The notes beneath the pieces were generated by a model. The model searched no databases and was not told the DNA's origin. It worked only from the letters and a program-made list of their open reading frames with translations. This document shows, one piece after another, positions 52,260 to 61,627 of a stretch of DNA of 64,000 nucleotides. Within the stretch, counting starts at the first letter, position 1, and every line of letters starts with the position of its first letter. The stretch covers positions 248,001 to 312,000 of the forward strand of contig NZ_CP094997.1 in NCBI RefSeq assembly GCF_022869785.1, given 5' to 3'. This DNA is from Dyadobacter chenwenxiniae. GTDB taxonomy: Bacteria > Bacteroidota > Bacteroidia > Cytophagales > Spirosomataceae. The position numbers were made by a program, and so were the translations under genes.

Positions 52260-52700
52260 AAACTGATTATAAATTTAATTTTTACAAGATGGGCGTTTGG
52301 GTTCATTCCAATGTCAAATACAAAAAACGCCCAAAATAAGGTGCAAATGTAACTTCTGCATGTTAAGCCACTTGGCTTTCAATGTTACCGTAATGTAAAT
52401 TTTACAAGAATGCAATTTGAGTTGATCTGGATTCCCGCACCCTCTTGCCAGAATGATTACTGGATTTGGAATACGGAACTGGGGCAGCGCAGCGGTGCGC
52501 ACTAAGATTGTTGCAGGAATCTACCAGATGGGAGAGATAGCGAAAACGCAATCTGAAATTTCATGAAGAGAAACCGATGAGGTGTCTGGCAAAGCGGCCA
52601 TTGACCAGTCGATCCAGTTGTGTCCGGCTTGGGGGGCCGGTTCAGGTTGATGGACATCCGGAAATTTCAGAGCATCCTAATGTTTTGTTTTGTAAGCATT
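52260..52700. other. SusC leader and spacer before the HxlR gene
   Basis: No gene is supported in these 440 bp. GGGCGTTT at 52291-52298 is complementary to AAACGCCC at 52325-52332, so the SusC leader can form a hairpin with a 26-nt loop. TTTG-rich stretches near 52310-52350 on the reverse strand could hold a Bacteroidota promoter, but no clear -33/-7 pair stands out. The remainder to 52700 shows nothing. Confidence 0.4.
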
Positions 52701-53117
52701 TTAATGTGCCTGAACTGGGTTGGTAATGCCACTTTCAGGCATGTCAGGCTGATTTTGAGTGATGAATGCTTCCCGATGGGCGTCGCCCCACTGCTCCATA
52801 GCGAGCCATATCGGGTTGAGTATTTTTGCGAAATCTGTTAGACTGTATTCTACACGGACAGGGACTTCTGCTTGTATTGTACGCGCTATAAGGTGGTCTT
52901 TTTCCAACTCTTTCAATTGCAGGGTCAGCATGCGTTCGCTAATGTTGGGAAGGTGATTCTTTAATTCGCTAAAACGCATTTTACCCTTTTGTAATTTATA
53001 AAGGATCAACATCTTCCAGCGCCCGCCAATCAGGTCCAGGGCGTGAACAACGCCGCAGAACTCGCTTAGCGTCTTACGGTTAATGCTGTTAGTAGAATTT
53101 TCCTTTCGTTTTGACAT
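52701..53117 (-). CDS. HxlR-family transcriptional regulator
   Basis: The 138-residue protein has the HxlR winged helix: HALDLIGGRWKMLILYKLQK, MRFSELKNHLPNISERML and LQLKELEKDHLIARTI followed by VRVEYSLTDFAKIL. Family members often respond to electrophiles or quinones and control a divergent oxidoreductase gene. Here the divergent neighbour is a quinone reductase-like gene 96 bp away. A 7-bp inverted repeat in the gap is a candidate operator. Confidence 0.93.
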   Translation of the reverse strand: MSKRKENSTNSINRKTLSEFCGVVHALDLIGGRWKMLILYKLQKGKMRFSELKNHLPNISERMLTLQLKELEKDHLIARTIQAEVPVRVEYSLTDFAKILNPIWLAMEQWGDAHREAFITQNQPDMPESGITNPVQAH

Positions 53118-53147
53118 ACAATTTTGTTCGTTCCTGACAATGGGCTG

Positions 53148-53172
53148 CGGCCTTCAAAAATAACAAAGGCCG
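53148..53172. promoter_or_regulatory. Candidate HxlR operator
   Basis: CGGCCTT at 53148-53154 and AAGGCCG at 53166-53172 form an inverted repeat with centres 18 bp apart. It lies between the divergent HxlR and oxidoreductase starts. TTTTGAC at 53179-53185 and TATTATAC at 53190-53197 just beyond could belong to the rightward promoter. Binding is inferred from position. Confidence 0.45.
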
Positions 53173-53213
53173 ACTTAATTTTGACCCGATATTATACAAA
53201 AACAGGTTAACAA

Positions 53214-53882
53214 ATGAGAGTATTGCTGATTTACGCGCACCCCGAACCAAAAAGTTTTAATGGTGCAATGTTCCGGAAAGCGCAGGAAACCCTTTTGCAG
53301 GCGGGTCACCAGGTACGCGTGTCCGATCTTTACGCCATGCAGTTTGATCCGGTGTCGGGGCGGGATAATTTCACCGGAATTGAAAATGCGGATTTCTTCA
53401 AACAACAGCTGGAAGAAGTGTATGCAACCAAAAATGGCACCTTCGTTCAACTTATTGCGGCAGAACAGGAAAAGGTCGAATGGTGTGATGTAATGATCTG
53501 GCAGTTTCCGCTATGGTGGTTCAGCGTCCCGGGAATCCTGAAAGGCTGGGTGGACCGTGTGTTTGCCATGGGACGCTTCTATGGCGAAGGCAGGATCTAC
53601 GAAACCGGTGTTTTCAAAGAAAAAAAGGCACTGCTTGCGCTTACAACAGGCGGAAACGAAGACGCATATTTAAAAGACGGCCTGCAAGGCGATATCCATG
53701 GTATTCTCCGCCCGATCCAACGGGGCATCTTTGAATTTACCGGTTTTACCGTCCTGGCCCCGCATGTGGTATATGGGCCGGCCAGGCTTACATCAGGGCA
53801 GCGCGACGCAGAATTGCATCGCTGGCAGCAGAGGGTGCTTGCTTTGGAAGCGGAGCCAGGCTTCGAGGTTGGCCGCTACTAG
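53214..53882 (+). CDS. NAD(P)H-quinone oxidoreductase, flavodoxin-like fold
   Basis: The 222-residue protein belongs to the flavodoxin_2 / NQO1-MdaB group. It starts MRVLLIYAHPEPKSFNGAMF, has VSDLYAMQFDPV near residue 37, the flavin-contact segment IWQFPLWWFSVPGILKGWVD and ALLALTTGG. These enzymes reduce quinones or nitro compounds by two electrons using FAD or FMN. It diverges from an HxlR regulator, a common arrangement for detoxification genes. Confidence 0.94.
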   Translation: MRVLLIYAHPEPKSFNGAMFRKAQETLLQAGHQVRVSDLYAMQFDPVSGRDNFTGIENADFFKQQLEEVYATKNGTFVQLIAAEQEKVEWCDVMIWQFPLWWFSVPGILKGWVDRVFAMGRFYGEGRIYETGVFKEKKALLALTTGGNEDAYLKDGLQGDIHGILRPIQRGIFEFTGFTVLAPHVVYGPARLTSGQRDAELHRWQQRVLALEAEPGFEVGRY

Positions 53883-54137
53883 GCAAGTTGTCCGACCCGC
53901 ACCTAATAGGTGGCTTTAAGTTGCCTGGCTGATCTTACGTTAATTCACAACATTAAAGTCAGTTCTTTTTATGTCAATGTTAAGTTCGCTAAGAAAGGCT
54001 TCTAGGTCAATGAAGGATCATTGGTCGATAAATCGTGCTTTTTGTCGCCATATCTTAGCGGCACTTGTTTTCTTAAAAGCATTCCCTGTATTCTTGCCCT
54101 GAAAATATGCGGATCAGAAAACAAGTCACCTACCGAA

Positions 54138-56588
54138 ATGTTAAGGAACTACCTCAGAATTGCTCAGAGAAACTTGTTGCGACATAAGCGTTTCTCCCTC
54201 ATTAATGTGATAGGACTCACCACTGGGCTGACTTGCTGCTTTATGATCATGGTGTTTGTGCGCCACGAGCTTAGCTACGACACCTTCCACAAGAAATTTG
54301 ATCGCATTTACCGGCTCACCTATATGCCCAAATTTGCCGGTTACACACAGTTTTTGGCATTGACGCCGCCCGTTGCCTCACCATTACTTCCTGATCATTT
54401 CTCTGAAATCGAAAGATCAGCGCGCCTTTACCGAAACAATGCGACGATGGAAGTTCCGGTCGGCTCCACGATCAAGCCGGTCAAGTTTGATGAAGATCAT
54501 TTCTATTTTGCCGACTCTACTTTGGTTGATATATTTTCCCTGGACTTTTTAGAAGGAGATTCCCGCACGGCACTGAGAAACAAGTATTCCGTTGTTATTA
54601 CCGACAAAGTCGCAGGCAAATACTTCGGAAAGCAACCAGCGCTCGGGAAAACCATTCTTTATGAAGGAAAACATCCACTTAAAGTTACTGGCGTGATCCG
54701 TCAGCTGCCCGACAATTCACATATCCGCATCGATCTGCTTTCCGATTATCAGACCATGTTTGCGACCGAAAGCGAAGCGGCACGTAACACGCTGCCGCAG
54801 AACTGGGTGATCACGCATTCGTCTACTTATGTATTGCTGCGGCCGGGAGCGTCAGCCGAAAGTGTCAATGCGCGCTTTCCTCAATTCCTGGCCACCCACT
54901 CCGATAAGCAGCTCGCAAATGATATCGTTTACAATTTGCAGCCGTTGGCGGATATCCATTTGAATCCGGAGGTGGAAGGGAATCAGGAAGTTTCGGGCAG
55001 CATGACTTATATCTATGTTTTCCTGGGGGTCGGATTATTGACCCTGCTGATCGCCTGCATTAACTTCATTAACCTTTCTACGGCGAGATCGCTGCGCAGG
55101 GCCAGGGAAGTTGGTATCCGCAAGACATTAGGTAGTGAAAAAAGCCAGATCGTTGCACAATTCCTGGGCGAATCGCTACTAATGAGTGGTATGGCTCTGA
55201 TATTGGCTTTGCTTTTTACGGGGCTTTTAATCCCGGTGCTCAATAGTCTTACAGGCAAGCAACTGGCTGTTTCCTACCTTTTTTCAAGTCCGGCTTTGTT
55301 GGCAACATTTACCTGCGTTGCGATTGTCGCAGGACTTCTTTCAGGCAGTTACCCCGCTTTTTTTATCTCCCGGTTTCAGCCGATAGCCACTTTAAAGGGA
55401 AGTTTCAGCGCAGGAGATGCGAAAGGCGGGGCCATCAGGCACGCATTGCTTGCCATGCAGTTTATAACTTCCATTGTGCTGGTAATCGGTTCTTTGGTGG
55501 CATTTCAGCAACTCAGATATCTTTTGCATAAGCCCTTGGGTTTTGATAAAGACCTCATGGTGACGGCCGATATCAGAAACGAAAAGATTACCAATGTGTT
55601 TGCATCAGCAAACGACAGCGCCTATCTGCGATTGAAGACTTTTAAGGAAGCATTGCTGAAAAATACCGGCATTAGCGATGTTACATTTTCAACAGCAAGA
55701 ATGGGTAGCGGGGTTGTGCTGCGCAATGTCGTACCGCAGGGGAAAACCCAGGAGAACAGTCTCTTCGTTGGCACACTGGGGACGGATTTTGGTTTCGTAA
55801 ATGCATACAAGCTAAAACTTGCGGCAGGGCGTAACCTTTCAGAAACTTTCCAAACCGACAAAAACGCCGCGTTCCTGGTCAATGAAACCGGTGTGAAACA
55901 ATTAGGCTGGAAATCTGCAGAGGAAGCGATCGGAAAGTCGGTCAACATGGAAGGAAAGGAGGGTAGGATCGTGGGTGTATTGAAGGATTTTCACAATCAA
56001 TCGCTTCAAAACCCCATTGCGGGCATGCTGGTGCACATCGACCTGCCACATCTTACGCAAGTTTCTGTCAAGTTAACGCCTGAAAACATCAGTGGGACGA
56101 TGGCTTTTATTAGTGCCGAGTGGGATAAGTATTTTCCGGAAAAGGGTTTCGACTATGAATTCCTGGATCAAAGTATAGCAAATGCATATGAAAGCGAGCA
56201 GCGGCTCGGCAAGCTGATCGGTTATTTCGCCGGGCTGGCCATCCTGATCTCCTGCCTTGGATTATATGGACTTGTATCGATCGTTGCCCAGCACCGGACC
56301 AGGGAAATCGGCATACGAAAGGTGCTGGGTGCCACGGTGACCAACATTGTACAGCTATTATCCCGTGACTTTTTGGTTCTGGTAGCGGTTTCGCTTGTTA
56401 TCGCAAGCCCTATTGCCTGGTACATGCTTGATAAGTGGCTCGCAAATTTTGCTTTTAAAACGACTATTTCATGGTGGGTTTTCGCCGCGGCGGGTGCGCT
56501 GGTAATCACGGTGACTTTGCTGACAGTGGGCTTGCAGACTGTGAAAGCAGCTTTGCTGAACCCCGTAAAGTCATTACGCTCAGAATAA
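54138..56588 (+). CDS. MacB/FtsX-type ABC transporter permease
   Basis: The ATG at 54138 gives 816 residues beginning MLRNYLRIAQRNLLRHKRFS, the normal start for this Bacteroidota group; a start at 54021 adds 39 unlikely residues. There are two MacB periplasmic-core plus FtsX modules: helices near residue 20, a periplasmic part with YDTFHKKFDRIYRLTY, then ARSLRRAREVGIRKTLGS, and again HRTREIGIRKVLGATVTNIV. No ATPase gene is adjacent. Members export peptides or toxic compounds or act as mechanotransmitters. It lies 255 bp after the oxidoreductase. Confidence 0.93.
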   Translation: MLRNYLRIAQRNLLRHKRFSLINVIGLTTGLTCCFMIMVFVRHELSYDTFHKKFDRIYRLTYMPKFAGYTQFLALTPPVASPLLPDHFSEIERSARLYRNNATMEVPVGSTIKPVKFDEDHFYFADSTLVDIFSLDFLEGDSRTALRNKYSVVITDKVAGKYFGKQPALGKTILYEGKHPLKVTGVIRQLPDNSHIRIDLLSDYQTMFATESEAARNTLPQNWVITHSSTYVLLRPGASAESVNARFPQFLATHSDKQLANDIVYNLQPLADIHLNPEVEGNQEVSGSMTYIYVFLGVGLLTLLIACINFINLSTARSLRRAREVGIRKTLGSEKSQIVAQFLGESLLMSGMALILALLFTGLLIPVLNSLTGKQLAVSYLFSSPALLATFTCVAIVAGLLSGSYPAFFISRFQPIATLKGSFSAGDAKGGAIRHALLAMQFITSIVLVIGSLVAFQQLRYLLHKPLGFDKDLMVTADIRNEKITNVFASANDSAYLRLKTFKEALLKNTGISDVTFSTARMGSGVVLRNVVPQGKTQENSLFVGTLGTDFGFVNAYKLKLAAGRNLSETFQTDKNAAFLVNETGVKQLGWKSAEEAIGKSVNMEGKEGRIVGVLKDFHNQSLQNPIAGMLVHIDLPHLTQVSVKLTPENISGTMAFISAEWDKYFPEKGFDYEFLDQSIANAYESEQRLGKLIGYFAGLAILISCLGLYGLVSIVAQHRTREIGIRKVLGATVTNIVQLLSRDFLVLVAVSLVIASPIAWYMLDKWLANFAFKTTISWWVFAAAGALVITVTLLTVGLQTVKAALLNPVKSLRSE

Positions 56589-56692
56589 TAATGTCGTTTT
56601 CGCCAGGTTCTGGCCTGACAGGCTTGTAACAGGTCGATAAGACGGCTTCCCTGTCCTGGCTGTGAACAGACATTTGTTTCACTCGGTAAACC

Positions 56693-57583
56693 TTAATTAA
56701 GACTTTGCTTTTTGAACAAAACAGGGGTCATACCGACTTCTTTCTTGAAAAGTCTGGTGAAGTAAGAAAGGTTGTCAAACCCCAGTGTATAAGCAATTTC
56801 CGAAACGGTACGGTCCTCGGATTTGAGCCGGTTCTTGGCTTCTGATATCAGATAGATATGGATATGCTCCAATGCTGTCTTTCCACTTTCCTGTTTTAAA
56901 ACGTCGGTTAAGTATCCTGCCGAAATGGCCAGTTTTTCGGCCATATAATGAACCGAAGGAAGTCCTTTGGTAGTTAAAAAACCGTTGTCTACATACTTAT
57001 CCATTTCGTCAATGAACCGGCTGACGGTTTTACCCGAAATTTCGGACCGGTTAATGAACTGCCTTTTATAAAACCGCTGCGCATATCTGAGCAGGGTGTC
57101 CACATTGGCTAAGATGATCTCCCGGCTGTATTCATCCTGATTGTTCAGATATTCATTTTCAATTTTCCGGTATAAATCCCAGATCGTCATCTCCTCTTTC
57201 GGCGAAACGTGCAGCGCCTCATTGGTTTCGTAATCGAAGTAATGGTATTTTTTAATCTCCTGGTGCAGGGGATGACCATTCAGGAAATCTTCGTGAATGA
57301 AAATCAGAAACCCGTCTTCGTCAAATTCAAGATTTTTCATTTCAATAATTTGCCGGGGTTTCACAAACATCATGGAACCGCAATCGTGATCATACTTGGT
57401 GCGGCCATACAAAATGACGCCGGATTTCAGCTTTTTAAATCCGATCATGTAGAAATCGCTGGTAAATTCGCGGTCACCGAGCGAGCATGTGCCTTTACAT
57501 TGATGAATGCTGAATAACGGGTTTTCAGGGGGATCAAAGCCGTTTTCCCGGTGTAATTCACTCAGATTTTTATAATGTTTCAT
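56693..57583 (-). CDS. AraC-family transcriptional regulator
   Basis: The ATG at 57583 gives 296 residues. An N-terminal cupin-like sensor part (FYMIGFKKLKSGVILYG) precedes the C-terminal double helix-turn-helix: MAEKLAISAGYLTDVLKQES, then ISEAKNRLKSEDRTVSEIAY with LGFDNLSYFTRLFKKEVGMT. A longer start at 57610 is less likely. It is followed upstream by a short-chain dehydrogenase gene in the same direction, its probable target or partner. Confidence 0.95.
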   Translation of the reverse strand: MKHYKNLSELHRENGFDPPENPLFSIHQCKGTCSLGDREFTSDFYMIGFKKLKSGVILYGRTKYDHDCGSMMFVKPRQIIEMKNLEFDEDGFLIFIHEDFLNGHPLHQEIKKYHYFDYETNEALHVSPKEEMTIWDLYRKIENEYLNNQDEYSREIILANVDTLLRYAQRFYKRQFINRSEISGKTVSRFIDEMDKYVDNGFLTTKGLPSVHYMAEKLAISAGYLTDVLKQESGKTALEHIHIYLISEAKNRLKSEDRTVSEIAYTLGFDNLSYFTRLFKKEVGMTPVLFKKQSLN

Positions 57584-57605
57584 TGTTTGATCTTTATAAA
57601 AGAAA

Positions 57606-57641
57606 AACACAATCTGCCAGATTTAGTTTGCAGATTGTGTT
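57606..57641 (-). terminator. Terminator after the short-chain dehydrogenase gene
   Basis: AACACAATCTGC at 57606-57617 pairs perfectly with GCAGATTGTGTT at 57630-57641. On the reverse strand a T-rich stretch follows (TTTTTCTTTTA). It separates the dehydrogenase transcript from the AraC gene. Confidence 0.8.
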
Positions 57642-57666
57642 ACAGGATTTATATTATTTCAATTTA

Positions 57667-58485
57667 TTAATGGCCATGTGCTTCTGCTGACACTTCTTTC
57701 CAGGCTTCGAACTCGGCCAGGCGCTCTGAGTAAACCTGTTTCACACCGGGATAGGCCACCTTGCCCAGCAAAAAGTGAAGGGGAGGGTTTTCAGAATCAA
57801 TCAGTTGTAAAACCGCAGGGGTGGTAGATTCGGGTTTTCCCCAGCTATCTGGTGTTGCGCTTTCGAAAAATGCCTGTTTTACTGGTGCGTAAATTTCGCT
57901 TGGTTCGGTCTGCATGGCCGACGCCCCCGACCAGTCGGTTGAAAAGCCGTTGGGTTCGATCAGGCTTACTTTAATTCCAAAGCTTTTTACTTCACTGGCA
58001 AGCGTTTCGCTTAAACCGTTCACCGCATATTTGGACGCATTGTAAATCCCTAAAACAGGAAATGTAACCAGTCCCAGAAAACTTGAAACCTGGATAATGT
58101 GTCCGCTCCCCTGTTCTCTCATAATGGGTATGACAGCCTGGGTAAGCCATAGCAGACCGAAAAAGTTGGTTTCCATTTGGGCCCGTGCCTGCTGCTCTGT
58201 TGTTTCTTCGATGGCGCCGAACAGACCGAAACCTGCATTATTGATGAGCACATCAATGCGGCCAAAATGTGCTTTAACCTTGCTTACCGCTGCAAAAGAA
58301 GCTTCCCTGTCGTTCACATCCAGCTGGATGGGAAGTACAGCATCTCCATATTTTTCGACAAGATTATGCAGATCTTCCAAGTTCCTGGCAGTTGCGGCAA
58401 CCTTATCACCGCGTTCTAAAAGAGCTTTTGCCCAAAGTTTACCAAAGCCGCGGGATGCGCCGGTGATTAAAATAATTTTTGTCAT
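57667..58485 (-). CDS. Short-chain dehydrogenase/reductase
   Basis: The ATG at 58485 gives 272 residues starting MTKIILITGASRGFGKLWA. The cofactor loop TGASRGFG, the NNAGFG motif and catalytic YNASKYA are intact. The Arg after the Gly-rich loop and lack of an acidic residue at the second strand end suggest NADP preference. The substrate is unknown. The frame could extend to 58566, but that would be over noncoding sequence beyond the next gene stop. An AraC regulator lies just downstream. Confidence 0.94.
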   Translation of the reverse strand: MTKIILITGASRGFGKLWAKALLERGDKVAATARNLEDLHNLVEKYGDAVLPIQLDVNDREASFAAVSKVKAHFGRIDVLINNAGFGLFGAIEETTEQQARAQMETNFFGLLWLTQAVIPIMREQGSGHIIQVSSFLGLVTFPVLGIYNASKYAVNGLSETLASEVKSFGIKVSLIEPNGFSTDWSGASAMQTEPSEIYAPVKQAFFESATPDSWGKPESTTPAVLQLIDSENPPLHFLLGKVAYPGVKQVYSERLAEFEAWKEVSAEAHGH

Positions 58486-58559
58486 GATAGTTTGATTTTT
58501 ATTACATGACAAAGGTATTGCCGGCACCTGCGGCGGGTTTGACACAAAATCCGGGATCT

Positions 58560-59684
58560 TTAACACATTTGCCGACTGACTCCGATAATCGTATCGATAT
58601 CCACATAAAATCGCCCCGATTCGACCTCCATTCCAAGAAGAATTTTCCGGCAGGTGTCAGTGGTAATAGCACCGCCCAGTGCCACAGCCGAACCCAATTG
58701 TGGCCATGATGTGATCGTTTGACCAACCTGTGTCAATGAGGCTTTCAGGCGTTCGGAGATTTCATCAGCATTGATTATTTTGCCCACGACCTGTATTTTT
58801 TCTGTTGTAGATAAATTTTTCAGGCTCTCGGGATCAATCTCGCCCAGCAGTCCGTGCAGGATAGGCCGTTCCGGCTCTTTATCGAAACGTTCAATATCAA
58901 TCATTCCCCTGTCGCTGGTGTCCATCACTACCGGGATTTCGAAATGCCTTGCCCTCTTGCGGGCAAGGACCTTAATGTCCAGGCCGTCGCATACTTCAAC
59001 CAGAAGATCAAGTTTTCCGTCCTGAGTCAGAAAGTCATTGATATTGCCTTCTGAAATCCCATGGCGATAGATCCGGACGTTGATAAACGGATCAATTTCA
59101 GCGATCGCGCGCGCAGCAACGACGGACTTATTTATACCCAGGTTGTGCGTGCCGGTCTGAATGCGGTTCAGGTTCGAAAGTTCGATCAGATCGTAATCGG
59201 CCAACCGCAATTCGCCCACAGATCTTTCTGTGGCCAATGTCAATGCAACAGCGTGCCCGATCGACAAACCAATGATGCCGATTTTTTTTGTAGACAATAA
59301 TTGCTGTTCATCAGGAGTGATCTTGCAATTGTTGCGGTTGGTTCTGACTCTGCCAAATTCTTCACGATCGAGCAAATGGACGAGCCTTCTGCTCCATGGG
59401 TAATATACCCAAACGCCGTATTCACGAAAGCTGAGCCCATCCAAGTGTTTTTGTATGCAGGCATCTGATTGTTCCGGACTCAGTTTTTGGGTAGGATTTT
59501 CAATTTTAACAAGTTCAAAAAGCTGATCGTAAATGGTATCAGATAGCAGTATATCAGGTTTTTTTTCAAGAAGAACTTCCAATCTCTTTTTATCATCGAC
59601 ATCGCTGAGACGAAAGAAAATGGGTTTAAACGAAGCGTCTGATTGCTCCAAAGTTTTTTCAGCAGACTTTGTTGACATATCCAT
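58560..59684 (-). CDS. ThiF/E1-like adenylating enzyme, Rv1355c-type N-terminal half
   Basis: The 374-residue protein has an N-terminal helical part and an E1-like fold from about residue 130. The nucleotide loop is GIIGLSIGHAVALTLA, followed by LRLADYDLIELSNLNRIQ with the acidic ATP contact. The LLVEVCDGLDIKVLARKRA segment and VMDTSDRGMIDIERFD fit the Rv1355c family as I recall it. Those proteins usually carry an extra nitroreductase domain, absent here. No CxxC zinc pairs are seen. E1-like enzymes adenylate a carboxyl group. It lies 57 bp after a FeeM-like acyltransferase, suggesting a two-enzyme modification pathway. Confidence 0.8.
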   Translation of the reverse strand: MDMSTKSAEKTLEQSDASFKPIFFRLSDVDDKKRLEVLLEKKPDILLSDTIYDQLFELVKIENPTQKLSPEQSDACIQKHLDGLSFREYGVWVYYPWSRRLVHLLDREEFGRVRTNRNNCKITPDEQQLLSTKKIGIIGLSIGHAVALTLATERSVGELRLADYDLIELSNLNRIQTGTHNLGINKSVVAARAIAEIDPFINVRIYRHGISEGNINDFLTQDGKLDLLVEVCDGLDIKVLARKRARHFEIPVVMDTSDRGMIDIERFDKEPERPILHGLLGEIDPESLKNLSTTEKIQVVGKIINADEISERLKASLTQVGQTITSWPQLGSAVALGGAITTDTCRKILLGMEVESGRFYVDIDTIIGVSRQMC

Positions 59685-59741
59685 GGCAGGAACTTGCGGA
59701 ATTTGAGTTTTTAAATTATTTTTTCGAAGTATGAATGCCTT

Positions 59742-60527
59742 TTAAATAGCGGGCGCCATTTGTTCATGCCGAGGATGGTCGTGGCTGGGGTGCGCTATTC
59801 GGGTGATTTTTTCCGAAAAATGATCGCCTAATACATCGATCCCATACCGGCAAACAATACCCGCCAGAATTGCCTGATTGGTATGCGTTTGGGACATATT
59901 GCCAATATCCGAAAGGACGGCCGCCGACGAAGTAGGGAATTTAAATCCGGGATAGCCATTGTCGATTTGCTCGGCAACAACTCCCTTCATCATGGGTAAC
60001 AGGTCGTCGTGAAATTTAACCGAGTTGATCGAGCAGGAGTAAAGACAGTATTTTGCATTATCCAGAATTGAAATTCCTATCGCTGCGAGCATTGCGAACC
60101 GGCACAATCCAAGACCTCGAAATTCATCCGACACGGCGACCCTGCTCAGCTCTACGGTCGCGCTTTTGTAATCCAGTCTGTCGGAATGTATGTCAAACGC
60201 ATATTCAGTCGGAAGAAGATCTGCGGTATCTGGTCTGATTTGCAGATCGAGCTTTTGATTGATATTTGTCAGCTGCTGTTGGATCGTGGCGTTAATTTGT
60301 CTTTTTACGACTCTAATTGTAGCGATCTGTTGGTTTTTAAAGTAGATTCCGATCAAGTTTGCTTTCCAGTCACTGGATAGCAAGTCATATTTATTATCTG
60401 TGTATGCACCCGAATATTCTTTTCTGTAGATCTTTCTTCTCAGGGCCAGATGGTCCATCAAATCGGCCTCATTTTTTAGTTCTCTAAGCTCGAAATTTCT
60501 AAGTAGATGCTGGAAATTGAAATTCAT
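59742..60527 (-). CDS. FeeM-like N-acyltransferase (GNAT / N-acyl amino acid synthase fold)
   Basis: The 261-residue protein shows LRRKIYRKEYSGAYTDNKYD near residue 28, like autoinducer and N-acyl amino acid synthases. The GNAT cofactor loop lies in VELSRVAVSDEFRGLGLCRF. A following YCLYSCSINSVKFHDDL fits the acyl-chain part. Such enzymes transfer a fatty acyl group from acyl-ACP to an amine. It precedes the ThiF-like gene on the same strand. No peptide substrate gene is seen between or beside the two. Confidence 0.72.
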   Translation of the reverse strand: MNFNFQHLLRNFELRELKNEADLMDHLALRRKIYRKEYSGAYTDNKYDLLSSDWKANLIGIYFKNQQIATIRVVKRQINATIQQQLTNINQKLDLQIRPDTADLLPTEYAFDIHSDRLDYKSATVELSRVAVSDEFRGLGLCRFAMLAAIGISILDNAKYCLYSCSINSVKFHDDLLPMMKGVVAEQIDNGYPGFKFPTSSAAVLSDIGNMSQTHTNQAILAGIVCRYGIDVLGDHFSEKITRIAHPSHDHPRHEQMAPAI

Positions 60528-60737
60528 TTGAGTTGATATTTATATGGAACGGAATGATTTGAGCTGACCTGGCTGGGCTATAAATCATCGGATATCGAGA
60601 TTCTCTTTGATGATATCAAAGCATAAAGCCCTTGGTTATTCAGTCAGACAAAAGTACTTTCAGCTTCCAGGCCAGACTTTAAACATTCCTTAAGAAGTAT
60701 TAAGAATTATAAAAATGAAGGGAAGAGCAGATGGAGT

Positions 60738-60787
60738 ATCAAAAACATAGGGTCTGCCTTTTTAAAGACAGACCCTATGTTTTTGAT
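60738..60787 (-). terminator. Strong hairpin terminator after the OmpH-like gene
   Basis: The 19-nt arm 60738-60756 is perfectly complementary to 60769-60787. T-rich ends on both strands (ATCAAAAACA, TGTTTTTGAT) make it work in either direction. The surrounding noncoding region 60528-60914 shows no gene and must hold the acyltransferase promoter. Confidence 0.85.
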
Positions 60788-60914
60788 GCTGTAATTTGCG
60801 CTGGATAAATTGGGTGGGACCCGGGATTGCAAATCAATGGCGACATCATTATTGATATCGGAAGTACATATGGCAACAGAATCAGGCCCTTTTCAGAATA
60901 AAGGACATTAGCCC

Positions 60915-61556
60915 TTACTGCTTGCTGTTTTTAGTTGCCGGCTGCGGCTTGGATGGATTAGCCGGGGCGGAAATATCACTTGACTTTTCGGATGGTTCTG
61001 GCTGATCGGGGTCTATACCTAACTTTTTCAATATCAAATTGGTGACATTGTTCTCTTCCGCAGATGCAAACAATATGAAAGGCACTGTTCCCTCACCGCC
61101 ATCCATATTTAAGATATAAACGTAAGCGTTCTCTCGACCAACCTCTTGAATGGCAGCTTTGACTTTCGTTTGGATGGGAGCCATAAGCTGCTGCTGTTTA
61201 TTTTGCAGCGAGTACTGCGCTTTACTACGCATTTCCTGAATACGCGTTTGCAGATTCTCCAATTCCTTTTCTTTATCGGCCCGGATTATGTCCGTCATTT
61301 GACTGGCTGTCTTCTGATAGTTATCGGCCTTCCCTTGAAACTCTTTGATGGATTCGTCAATTGCTTTTTCGAGCTGGGTCTTCGTGATTTCCAGTTGGTT
61401 CTGCATGGCCTTACTTTCTGGCATTCTGGCCATGACCAAATCAACATTTGTATAGCCTACTTTCGGGAAGTTAACAGTTCCTGTTGCCTGGCTTAAAGCC
61501 TGAAAATGGAGAAAAATGAGCCCGGCAAATAGGCTTAACTTTGTCAAACGGTTCAT
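60915..61556 (-). CDS. OmpH/Skp-family periplasmic chaperone
   Basis: The 213-residue protein has a signal peptide (MNRLTKLSLFAGLIFLHFQA) and starts its mature part with VGYTNVDLVMARMPESKAM, the usual OmpH opening. A long coiled coil follows (KAIDESIKEFQGKADNYQKT to YSLQNKQQQLMAPIQTKVK), then AYVYILNMDGG and a Pro/Lys-rich tail. Skp-like proteins hold outer-membrane proteins in the periplasm. It is near a sigma/anti-sigma pair, but not in the usual bamA-lpxD context, so it is an extra paralogue. Confidence 0.9.
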   Translation of the reverse strand: MNRLTKLSLFAGLIFLHFQALSQATGTVNFPKVGYTNVDLVMARMPESKAMQNQLEITKTQLEKAIDESIKEFQGKADNYQKTASQMTDIIRADKEKELENLQTRIQEMRSKAQYSLQNKQQQLMAPIQTKVKAAIQEVGRENAYVYILNMDGGEGTVPFILFASAEENNVTNLILKKLGIDPDQPEPSEKSSDISAPANPSKPQPATKNSKQ

Positions 61557-61627
61557 ATAAGTGAAGCTTTATTTGAAATTTAGAAATGTATTCCGGCTCA
61601 CCGGGCATAGTTTGAATCCATGAACCA

